From contig JAIFLC010000061.1 in assembly GCA_020049295.1 (NCBI GenBank), positions 1 to 34,354 of the forward strand: DNA of 34,354 bases, written 5' to 3'. Below the pieces are notes generated by a model, which saw only the letters and a program-made list of their open reading frames with translations, did not search any database and was not told where the DNA came from. The translations under genes were made by a program, and so were the position numbers. This stretch comes from Bacteroidota bacterium. Its GTDB lineage: Bacteria; Bacteroidota; Bacteroidia; Bacteroidales; UBA12077. Shown here one piece after another: positions 17,615 to 24,911 of this stretch. Positions within the stretch are counted from its first letter, which is position 1, and every line of letters starts with the position of its first letter.

Positions 17615-18355
17615 TTATTTATTTGATTGTATTGTACTTAATAAACTAAGTTCTCCAAAAGCGTCAAATTCATATTCATATAATCCGTTTTCTGCCACAA
17701 CAATTAAAATGTTATCGATTGGAATTATATCGAATGCACTTACTGTTTCTTTTCGAATAAATACAGGCGATAATGGATCCGAGATATCAAAAACTTTTAT
17801 TCCATTGTCGCATACAAAAAGAAGATTTCCTGATACTCCTAATCCTTTTGGACTCTCCATGGAAACGGTTGCGACTTCAAAAGGATTCGATTTATCGGTT
17901 ACATCAATAATGCTTAACTGGTTTAAACCACGGCCACATGCGCCTGCTGAATTTAGTGTTGCATAAGCATAATTGCCAGATACAACAACTGGATCGCAAC
18001 TGTAAATATGACTAAATAGCGATAATCGAATGGGGTTTTCGGGAATAGTAATATCATAGATGTAAACTCCCCAGCGTGATCCAAGAAATAAATAGTGATC
18101 TTTAGCAAAGATTGTTTCAATTCCAAAATCAGAATAAATCTGTTTTATAAACACAGGCTCAGCTTCATTGGTTATGTCAAAAATCTTTAGTTGTTCTAGT
18201 TCAACAGTATATAAATAATTGTTTGATATGGCAAACCGAGCCAATGAACCAGCAGTTCCTGTATCCGACGAATCGTTTGAGGTATAACTGGAATCTTCGC
18301 ATTGAGTAAATAGTATTACTACAAATAGCGATAATAAATAATAAATATTTTTCAT
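17615..18355 (-). CDS. LVIVD-repeat lipoprotein, C-terminal half of a split propeller protein
   Basis: The protein has 246 residues from the ATG at 18355. A longer in-frame start at 18394 would put a charged stretch before the signal sequence and overlap the upstream gene, so I reject it. The signal peptide ends LFTQC with EDSS after the Cys, fitting a surface lipoprotein. Four LVIVD repeats follow: LKIFDITNEAEPVFI, VYIYDITIPENPIRL, LSIIDVTDKSNPFEV and IKVFDISDPLSPVFI. The block beginning GTAGSLARFAI is where the C-terminal half of normally single-chain LVIVD proteins begins. The N-terminal half is encoded by the gene immediately upstream. Confidence 0.82.
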   Translation of the reverse strand: MKNIYYLLSLFVVILFTQCEDSSYTSNDSSDTGTAGSLARFAISNNYLYTVELEQLKIFDITNEAEPVFIKQIYSDFGIETIFAKDHYLFLGSRWGVYIYDITIPENPIRLSLFSHIYSCDPVVVSGNYAYATLNSAGACGRGLNQLSIIDVTDKSNPFEVATVSMESPKGLGVSGNLLFVCDNGIKVFDISDPLSPVFIRKETVSAFDIIPIDNILIVVAENGLYEYEFDAFGELSLLSTIQSNK

Positions 18356-18366
18356 AACCAATTTAA

Positions 18367-18882
18367 TTAGATTGATGTATCTGGTTTTTTCCAACCTACA
18401 ATAATCGTATTTTCGGGTCGGTTTGTGTGATTAAAAATGTAGGGTATATAATCCAGATCAGGCGGAGTAGCTTCTGGAAAAACATTTCTAATTCGCTTTG
18501 TTACACTTATATTCTGGATTCCATTACTTAGATCAATCGATACAAGATCTATTGCATTATCAACCAATAGGTTGTTGTTTTTTATTGCAATATCAATACA
18601 TCCCGGGATATTTATAAAACCAATATTTACTGGAGCTTCAGGGTTAGTGTTATCAATAACATGAATACCCTTGTAAAGTTCGTTTAGGTAAATTATGTTG
18701 TCTTTATAATAGATTTTACCTGTTTTGGTTATTACTTGAGCTTCTCTTAAAAAAACACTTTTTTCCAGTTCATTCCTTTCCATTAATACTGGAAAATACT
18801 CTGATGGATTATTAAAATCGTCATCTGAGCTTGCAATTATAAATGGTAAACTGAGTAGAATAAAAAAGATCGTTTTTCTCAT
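18367..18882 (-). CDS. LVIVD-repeat exported protein, N-terminal half of a split propeller protein
   Basis: The protein has 171 residues and a signal peptide ending FIIAS-S. Where related Bacteroidota proteins have a lipobox Cys before an acidic run, this one reads IIASSDDDF with Ser, so lipidation looks lost and cleavage by ordinary signal peptidase is more likely. GKIYYKDNIIYLNELYKGIHVIDNTNPEAPVNI is the typical first LVIVD repeat region; only parts are quoted: YKGIHVIDNTNPEAP and VSIDLSN. It ends soon after NVFPE and IIVGWKKP, the point where full-length family members continue through a linker into a second half. That half is the next gene, 11 bases on. Confidence 0.75.
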   Translation of the reverse strand: MRKTIFFILLSLPFIIASSDDDFNNPSEYFPVLMERNELEKSVFLREAQVITKTGKIYYKDNIIYLNELYKGIHVIDNTNPEAPVNIGFINIPGCIDIAIKNNNLLVDNAIDLVSIDLSNGIQNISVTKRIRNVFPEATPPDLDYIPYIFNHTNRPENTIIVGWKKPDTSI

Positions 18883-18943
18883 AATCTGGATTTTGGTTTT
18901 TAATAAAGATGTAAAAAATTATCAGATCGTTGCTCAAAATAAA

Positions 18944-18960
18944 AATACGTTGAACGTATT
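18944..18960. promoter_or_regulatory. Perfect 17-base palindrome between msrB and the LVIVD genes
   Basis: AATACGTT-G-AACGTATT is an uninterrupted inverted repeat around one central base. On the minus strand it is followed by TTTATTTT, so it could be the terminator of msrB; it is also 62 bases ahead of the LVIVD start and could be an operator. The single-base loop is too tight for an ideal terminator. Confidence 0.45.
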
Positions 18961-19060
18961 ATTGTTTTCTGAGATTATTAAAACATCTTAAAAGTAACCA
19001 AAGATTATTAGAAACTCAATTTTTACTAAAAAAAGAAAGATATGTTTTTTAGAGATTTAG

Positions 19061-19495
19061 CTATTTACCCTTTTTGGGGATAAATTTTAACGAAATAGAA
19101 TTTACACAATGACGTGTATTTTTTTTGGTAAAACCTTCATATTTAAAAACGTGTCCTAAATGAGCACCGCAATTTGCACAAACAATTTCAGTGCGTTGGC
19201 CATCAGCATCAGGAATTTTTTTTACCGCATCCTTAACCTCGTCATCGAAACTTGGCCAACCGCAATGCGAATTGAATTTATCTTCGGACCTAAACAGAAC
19301 GGCATCACAGCGTTTACAAGTATAAATACCTGTATCCTTAGTATTTGTGTACTCTCCAATAAATGGTCTTTCTGTACCTTTATGAATAATTACTTTTTCT
19401 TCTTCGGGTGTAAGTTTATTATATTGCATTGTTTTTTGCGTTTTTGCTAGCAATGGAATCATTAAAATAAATAATATTATTATTTTTTGCTTCAT
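19061..19495 (-). CDS. msrB: Exported peptide-methionine (R)-S-oxide reductase MsrB
   Basis: The protein has 144 residues. It reduces the R form of methionine sulfoxide in proteins. An N-terminal hydrophobic segment (about 4-17) ahead of the MsrB domain predicts export, so it would repair periplasmic or envelope proteins. Zinc cysteines are in CKRC (Cys60, Cys63) and CANC (Cys106, Cys109). HCGWPSF (77-83) and the active-site RHCVNS (Cys130) are intact, with GAHLGHVF between. It lies alone, divergent from the glycogen operon and separated from the LVIVD genes by 178 bases. Confidence 0.93.
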   Translation of the reverse strand: MKQKIIILFILMIPLLAKTQKTMQYNKLTPEEEKVIIHKGTERPFIGEYTNTKDTGIYTCKRCDAVLFRSEDKFNSHCGWPSFDDEVKDAVKKIPDADGQRTEIVCANCGAHLGHVFKYEGFTKKNTRHCVNSISLKFIPKKGK

Positions 19496-19846
19496 TTTTT
19501 ACTATTATAACAGGTTTAATTCGAAATGGTTCAGTCTTTTAAATGATTATTTTTCAGCATTGAGTTGATTCTGATGTTAAATTCCTTTAAATTAGTAGGA
19601 AATTATCAATGCAATATATGGTCATATTTGGATATATCAGAATTGATATAGGAGGATTTGTCTCTTTTATATTTTTAATCCAGAAAAAGGATATAAATGC
19701 AGATATGTAATAGATAATCAGAAATTAAATTATCTAAATAAACTTAATAATTACTTAATATATAAACGGTCTATTTACCGGACAAAAATGGGTTCTTTTA
19801 CTAATTAAGCATTAAAAATTTGTAATCATATATTAATTCAATCCTT
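19496..19846. other. Divergent intergenic region between msrB and the glycogen operon
   Basis: This 351-base AT-rich stretch should contain the divergent promoters of msrB and the debranching-enzyme operon. CATATTTG around 19623-19630 is one base from the Bacteroidota -7 consensus, but its distance from the gene makes it doubtful. I see no strong hairpin, repeat or small gene. Confidence 0.4.
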
Positions 19847-21808
19847 ATGGCTTACCTGAATTTAAATAAAGACGAACTAGTTAAACTCGAGTATTCATTA
19901 AAAAAAGAGATCTTAAGCACAAATAGGGCAGGAGGATATTTGAGTACTACAATAATTTTATGTAATACCAGAAAATATCACGGATTAATGGTTTTACCCA
20001 TTAAAGAATTTGATGACGAAAACCATGTGTTACTTTCTTCGGTTGATGAAACGATTATTCAGCGAGGTAAATTATTTAATCTTGGTATTCATAAGTTTCC
20101 GGGCGTTGGTATTTACGAACCTCACGGGCATAAATATATTACCGATTTTGATTATGATCCTACACCAACAATAATTTATAGGGTAGGTGGAGTGATTCTT
20201 AAAAAAGAATTGCTATTTGTCCATAACGAAGAGCATTTTATGATTCGGTATACTCTTCTTGATGCACATTCACCAACCCGCATAAGGATAAAACCTTTTC
20301 TTGCTTTTCGCAATATTCACAAATTGTCAAAAGCCAACTTATATGCGAATACAAAATATAAAAAGATTGTAAATGGAGTAAAATATAAACTCTATTCAGG
20401 ATTTCCATATCTTAACATGCAATTAAATAAAACGAATGAATTTATAGCATCACCTGATTGGTATTATAATATCGAATATTTACAGGAACTTAATCGAGGT
20501 TACGAATTTCAAGAAGACCTCTTTATTCCGGGATATTTCGAAGTTCCAATTAAGAAAGGTGAATCAGTAATCTTTTCGGCATCTACATTGGAGATTAATC
20601 CTGTGGGATTAACCCGTAAATTTGAAGCTGAACTTAAGCGAAGACCACCCAAAGATACTTTTGAAAGTTGTTTGAAAAACGCAGCTCACCAGTTTTTAGT
20701 TCAACGCGAAAAAACAACTGAAATCGTTGCTGGATATCCCTGGTTTGGAAGATGGGGTCGAGATACATTTATATCATTACCCGGAATAACACTTTGTACT
20801 GGTGATTTAAAATCCTGTAAACAAGTTCTTGATACGATGTCCCACGAACTAAAAGGAGGATTATTCCCAAATATTGGGAAAAATAGCAATGCTGCTTTTA
20901 ACTCAGTTGATGCTCCACTATGGTTTTTCTGGTCGTTGCAAATGTATGCTAAAGCCTTGGGAAACAATAAAACTGTGTGGGATGATTACGGCAAGAAAAT
21001 GAAACAAATTCTTGAAAATTATCGCAAAGGGCTTGAATTTAACATTAAAATGCACGACAATGGATTGATATGGCAAGGAGAGCATGGTAGAGCGTTGACA
21101 TGGATGGATGCAGTAGTTGAAGGTAAACCCGTTACTCCACGAAGCGGTTATGCAGTCGAAATAAATGCTCTTTGGTATAATGCTGTTTGCTATACATTAA
21201 AGCTTGCAAAAGAATTTGGTGATTCTAACTTTGTTAAAGGATGGAAAGATATACCTGAATTAACTAAAAAATCATTTAGCGAAGTATTTTGGTTTGATGA
21301 AAAACAGTATTTGTACGATCTGGTTAATAATGAAATCTCTGATAAATCGGTTCGTCCAAACCAGATTTTTGCCGTTTCACTTCCATTTAGTCCACTCGAA
21401 GAATCGCAAATGCGTTCTGTTTTAATAAGAGTAGAAAAGGAGCTTCTTACACCAAAAGGATTAAGAACACTGTCACCTAAAAGTCCAAATTATCATGGTC
21501 GATACGAAGGAAATCAGGCTGAAAGGGATAATGCATACCATCAGGGAACTGCATGGCCATGGTTGTTAGGACACTTTGCCGAAGCTAATCTAAAAGTATT
21601 TGGGGATGATGCTGTTCATCTTATCGAAAATATTATTAATAACTTTAGAGAAGAAATGACCAAATACGGATTAAGCACCATTCCAGAGATTTATGATGGA
21701 GATCCACCTCAACATAGCAGAGGTGCTATTTCACAAGCATGGAGTGTCGGCGAAATATTACGAATATATTGTATGTTAAAAGAATATAAAAAGAGTAAAC
21801 ACTTATAA
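19847..21808 (+). CDS. Amylo-alpha-1,6-glucosidase (glycogen debranching enzyme, archaeal/bacterial GDE type)
   Basis: The protein has 653 residues. The N-terminal GDE_N domain (about 1-260) starts with NRAGGYLSTTI and NTRKYHGLMV. The C-terminal (alpha/alpha)6 domain (about 275-645, GH133 type) contains GYPWFGRWGRDTF (Arg305, Asp306), GLIWQGEHGRALTWMDA (Asp421), VTPRSGYAVEINALW and QAERDNAYHQGTAWPW. It hydrolyses alpha-1,6 branches in glycogen after outer chains are shortened. There is no signal peptide, so it acts in the cytoplasm on stored polymer. It is first in a six-gene operon (gaps 11, 59, 19, 8 and 49 bases) whose other members build and shorten alpha-1,4 glucan. Confidence 0.93.
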   Translation: MAYLNLNKDELVKLEYSLKKEILSTNRAGGYLSTTIILCNTRKYHGLMVLPIKEFDDENHVLLSSVDETIIQRGKLFNLGIHKFPGVGIYEPHGHKYITDFDYDPTPTIIYRVGGVILKKELLFVHNEEHFMIRYTLLDAHSPTRIRIKPFLAFRNIHKLSKANLYANTKYKKIVNGVKYKLYSGFPYLNMQLNKTNEFIASPDWYYNIEYLQELNRGYEFQEDLFIPGYFEVPIKKGESVIFSASTLEINPVGLTRKFEAELKRRPPKDTFESCLKNAAHQFLVQREKTTEIVAGYPWFGRWGRDTFISLPGITLCTGDLKSCKQVLDTMSHELKGGLFPNIGKNSNAAFNSVDAPLWFFWSLQMYAKALGNNKTVWDDYGKKMKQILENYRKGLEFNIKMHDNGLIWQGEHGRALTWMDAVVEGKPVTPRSGYAVEINALWYNAVCYTLKLAKEFGDSNFVKGWKDIPELTKKSFSEVFWFDEKQYLYDLVNNEISDKSVRPNQIFAVSLPFSPLEESQMRSVLIRVEKELLTPKGLRTLSPKSPNYHGRYEGNQAERDNAYHQGTAWPWLLGHFAEANLKVFGDDAVHLIENIINNFREEMTKYGLSTIPEIYDGDPPQHSRGAISQAWSVGEILRIYCMLKEYKKSKHL

Positions 21809-21819
21809 ATAAATTAGTC

Positions 21820-22032
21820 ATGGCAAAAAAAGAAGAAAAAACCAAAGCAAAAGCTGCTCCAAAAAAAACAGTAGCAAAAAAAGTAACTGAAAAACCAAAA
21901 GTTAAAAAGACACAAGTTACAGACGAAGAAATAAAAGCCAGAGCATATGAGATTTATGTTGAAAACGGTTATCAGGGAAGTGAATTGGAAAATTGGATAA
22001 AAGCTGAAAAAGAGCTAACAGGTAGAAAATAG
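21820..22032 (+). CDS. Small Lys-rich protein with DUF2934 domain
   Basis: The protein has 70 residues. The first half is a Lys/Ala-rich low-complexity tail (repeats such as KAKAAPKKTVAKK). The second half, TDEEIKARAYEIYVENGYQG and then ENWIKAEKEL, matches DUF2934, a short helical domain of unknown function common next to glycogen and carbohydrate genes. It lies 11 bases after the debranching gene, inside the glycogen operon. The basic tail resembles the C-terminal extension of the GH57 protein two genes on. It may bind polyanions or glycogen-associated proteins, but this is speculation. Confidence 0.85.
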   Translation: MAKKEEKTKAKAAPKKTVAKKVTEKPKVKKTQVTDEEIKARAYEIYVENGYQGSELENWIKAEKELTGRK

Positions 22033-22091
22033 ATAAGTATTAATTTGCTTTGTTACCGGAATGATTAATTAAAAATGTAATTTCAAAACGG

Positions 22092-23375
22092 ATGAGAGTA
22101 CTCATGTTTGGATGGGAGTTTCCGCCACATATTACGGGTGGATTAGGAACAGCCTGTTATGGCTTGGTTAAAGGCCTTGCAAAAAATGGTGTTGAGGTAT
22201 TATTTGTAGTTCCAAAGGCATTTGGTGACGAGGATAATCGTGTTGCCCGTATTATTAATGCATCTGATGTTGAAGTAAATCAGGAATCACTTTTAATTGA
22301 GGATTTCTGGCGAAAGGTAACTTTAATGGAAATTGGTTCTAATCTTATACCTTATGTTTCACCCGAGGAGTTTAAACGCATTGTTGACCAAACCTTATTA
22401 GATAAAACAGATATTGAACATTCAATTTTTAGATCTAAATTCAAGTTTTCGGGTAAATATGGTAAAGACCTTATGGAAGAAGTTTCGAGGTATGCTATAA
22501 TTGCTTCGGTTCTTGCATCAAAGAATAATTTTGATCTTATTCATGCTCACGATTGGTTAACATATCCCGCAGGTATTGCCGCTAAATCAGTATCTGGCAA
22601 ACCACTTATTATTCATGTTCATGCTACCGAATTCGATCGCTCAGGTGAAAATATAAACCAGAATGTTTACGATATTGAACGAAAAGGGATGGAGGCAGCT
22701 GACAAAATTATTTGTGTCAGTAATTATACCCGAAATATTGTTATAACCCGCTATGGTATTGATGAATCTAAAGTTTTTACAGTACATAATGCTGTTGAGT
22801 TTGACAAAGAGTTTACGGCTAAGGAATGGCAAAAATCAGTTCCCGAAAAAGTAGTTACATTCTTAGGACGGGTTACATTTCAGAAAGGTCCCGATTATTT
22901 TGTTGAAGCAGCTAACAGGGTTCTTCAGAAATATCCAAATGTTCGTTTTGTTATGGCTGGCAGTGGCGATATGTTAAATCGGATGATCAGACGTGTGGCG
23001 GAACTACGAATTAGCGAAAAATTTCATTTTACAGGATTCTTAAAAGGAGATGATGTCGATCGTTTGTTTATGCAGAGCGATTTATATGTTATGCCATCGG
23101 TTTCTGAACCATTTGGAATTTCTCCACTTGAAGCTATGCGAGCAAGTGTTCCGGTTATTATCTCTAAACAATCTGGAGTTTCAGAAGTGCTTAGGCATGC
23201 TATTAAAATCGATTTTTGGGATATTGATGCAATGGCCGATGCTATTTACGGAATTATTACGTATGATGCATTATCCAGATTCTTCAGACGCAATGGACAA
23301 GAGGAAGTAATGCATTTAAAATGGGAGAACGCTGCATTTCAGGTTAACAATATTTACCAGTCATTTTTTAATTGA
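22092..23375 (+). CDS. GT4-type glycosyltransferase, glycogen-synthase-like
   Basis: The protein has 427 residues. The N-terminal Rossmann domain begins MFGWEFPPHITGGLGTA, the ADP-glucose-type synthase pattern (GGLG), then LIHAHDWLTYPAG and PLIIHVHATEFDRSG. The C-terminal domain has FLGRVTFQKGPDYFVEA, RFVMAGSGDM and the E-x7-E motif SEPFGISPLEA (Glu339, Glu347). It is a retaining GT-B enzyme, cytoplasmic and without a signal peptide. Its place between the debranching enzyme and the GH57 amylase indicates glucan chain extension, so the operon has two potential synthases (see the fusion gene). The nucleotide-sugar donor cannot be fixed from sequence. Confidence 0.87.
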   Translation: MRVLMFGWEFPPHITGGLGTACYGLVKGLAKNGVEVLFVVPKAFGDEDNRVARIINASDVEVNQESLLIEDFWRKVTLMEIGSNLIPYVSPEEFKRIVDQTLLDKTDIEHSIFRSKFKFSGKYGKDLMEEVSRYAIIASVLASKNNFDLIHAHDWLTYPAGIAAKSVSGKPLIIHVHATEFDRSGENINQNVYDIERKGMEAADKIICVSNYTRNIVITRYGIDESKVFTVHNAVEFDKEFTAKEWQKSVPEKVVTFLGRVTFQKGPDYFVEAANRVLQKYPNVRFVMAGSGDMLNRMIRRVAELRISEKFHFTGFLKGDDVDRLFMQSDLYVMPSVSEPFGISPLEAMRASVPVIISKQSGVSEVLRHAIKIDFWDIDAMADAIYGIITYDALSRFFRRNGQEEVMHLKWENAAFQVNNIYQSFFN

Positions 23376-23394
23376 TAATTAAGAATAAATATAT

Positions 23395-24903
23395 ATGAGA
23401 ACGATTTGTTTCTATTTTCAGGTTCATCAGCCATATCGCTTAAAACGTTATCGCTTTTTCGATATTGGTGCTCGACATAATTATTTTGATGATTATGCCA
23501 ACCGAACAATAATGCGCAAAGTATCCGAAAAATGTTATCTGCCAACAAATCAACTTTTCCTTGATTTAATAAAAGAATATGGATACAGGTTTAAAATAAG
23601 CTATTCCCTTTCAGGCACATTAATCGATCAGCTTGAGATGTACGCACCCGATGTTTTGGATAGCTTTAAGCGGTTAGCCGAAACAGGATGTGTGGAGTTT
23701 CTTTCCGAAACCTATTCGCACTCATTATCATCATTAAAAAGCAGAGAGGAATTTGAGAAACAAGTTGCAATGCATGATGATAAAATAAAAGAACATTTTA
23801 ATCAAACACCTAAAGTTTTCCGAAATACTGAGTTAATTTATTCTGATACCATCGGTGCAATGGTTTCGGAAATGGGTTTCAAAGCCATGTTGTGTGAAGG
23901 AGCCAAACATGTTCTCGGCTGGAAAAGTCCCAATTTTTTGTATACCAATGCAATCGATCCTAAATTAAAGTTATTGTTGAAGAATTTTAAGTTAAGCGAT
24001 GATATCGCATTTCGTTTTTCAAACAGAGCATGGGAAGAGTGGCCATTAACTACCGAAAAGTACGTAAGCTGGCTAAATGGGGTTGATAGAAAAGAAGAAA
24101 TTATTAACCTTTTTATGGATTATGAAACGTTTGGTGAGCATCAATGGGCCGAAACAGGCATATTCGAATTTATGCGTCATCTGCCTCATCAGGTATTTTC
24201 AAATTCCGATTATGAGTTTCTAACTCCATCCGAGGCAGCTGAAAAACATCAACCTGTTGCTATGATGCATGTGCCTCATCCTATTTCGTGGGCCGACGAA
24301 GAGCGTGATTTGACTGCTTGGCTTGGAAATGATTTGCAAGACGATGCATTCGATAAGCTTTATTCAATTCGTGAAAAGATGAAACTGGTTACAGATGAAA
24401 ATTTGTTACGTGATTGGAAATACCTGCAAACCAGCGACCATTTTTATTACATGTGCACCAAATGGTTTTCTGATGGTGATGTACATAAATATTTTAATCC
24501 GTATGATTCACCATATGATGCTTTTATCAATTTTATGAATGCTTTGAGTGATTTCATGCTTAGAGTAGATGAAAATCTGAATCAAAATAATCTGAAACAA
24601 TACTTACCTGAAGAAGTTAAAAAACTTATTGCTGAATACGAAAGTAAAATTGCCGATCTTAAAAATTTTACCGAAAAGAGAACGTTAATAAAAACAACAG
24701 TAACAACTGCCAAGAAAAAATCGGTATTAAAGAAAAAGTCAACGACAGAAAAAACTTCTAAAAGGGCTGAAGTTGGAGTTAAAAAAACTGTTAAAAAGGT
24801 CGCTGCTAAAGATGCAAAAAAATCAGAGAAAGCTACATCTAAAACTAAGATTGTACCAAAAGCCAAATCTGTTTTAAAAAAACAAATAAAAACTAAAAAA
24901 TAA
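23395..24903 (+). CDS. GH57 alpha-amylase/glucanotransferase with a C-terminal Lys-rich tail
   Basis: The protein has 502 residues. It shows the GH57 signature order: FYFQVHQPYR (His11), LSETYSHSLSSL, MLCEGAKHVLG with the nucleophile Glu168, and LFMDYETFGEHQW with acid/base Asp242. There is no signal peptide; it would cut or rearrange alpha-1,4 glucan in the cytoplasm. The catalytic part ends near residue 425. The last 75 residues or so contain about 27 lysines with Ala, Thr, Ser and Val (for example TAKKKSVLKKKS, GVKKTVKKVAAK) and look like a histone-H1-type disordered tail, unusual for this family. The gene starts 19 bases after the GT4 gene and ends 8 bases before the fusion gene. Confidence 0.9.
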   Translation: MRTICFYFQVHQPYRLKRYRFFDIGARHNYFDDYANRTIMRKVSEKCYLPTNQLFLDLIKEYGYRFKISYSLSGTLIDQLEMYAPDVLDSFKRLAETGCVEFLSETYSHSLSSLKSREEFEKQVAMHDDKIKEHFNQTPKVFRNTELIYSDTIGAMVSEMGFKAMLCEGAKHVLGWKSPNFLYTNAIDPKLKLLLKNFKLSDDIAFRFSNRAWEEWPLTTEKYVSWLNGVDRKEEIINLFMDYETFGEHQWAETGIFEFMRHLPHQVFSNSDYEFLTPSEAAEKHQPVAMMHVPHPISWADEERDLTAWLGNDLQDDAFDKLYSIREKMKLVTDENLLRDWKYLQTSDHFYYMCTKWFSDGDVHKYFNPYDSPYDAFINFMNALSDFMLRVDENLNQNNLKQYLPEEVKKLIAEYESKIADLKNFTEKRTLIKTTVTTAKKKSVLKKKSTTEKTSKRAEVGVKKTVKKVAAKDAKKSEKATSKTKIVPKAKSVLKKQIKTKK

Positions 24904-24911
24904 GGATAGAT

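Noticed and set aside
18356-18394. Longer start for the second LVIVD gene
   Set aside because: It would place charged residues before the signal peptide and overlap the preceding gene; the start at 18355 gives a normal lipoprotein signal.
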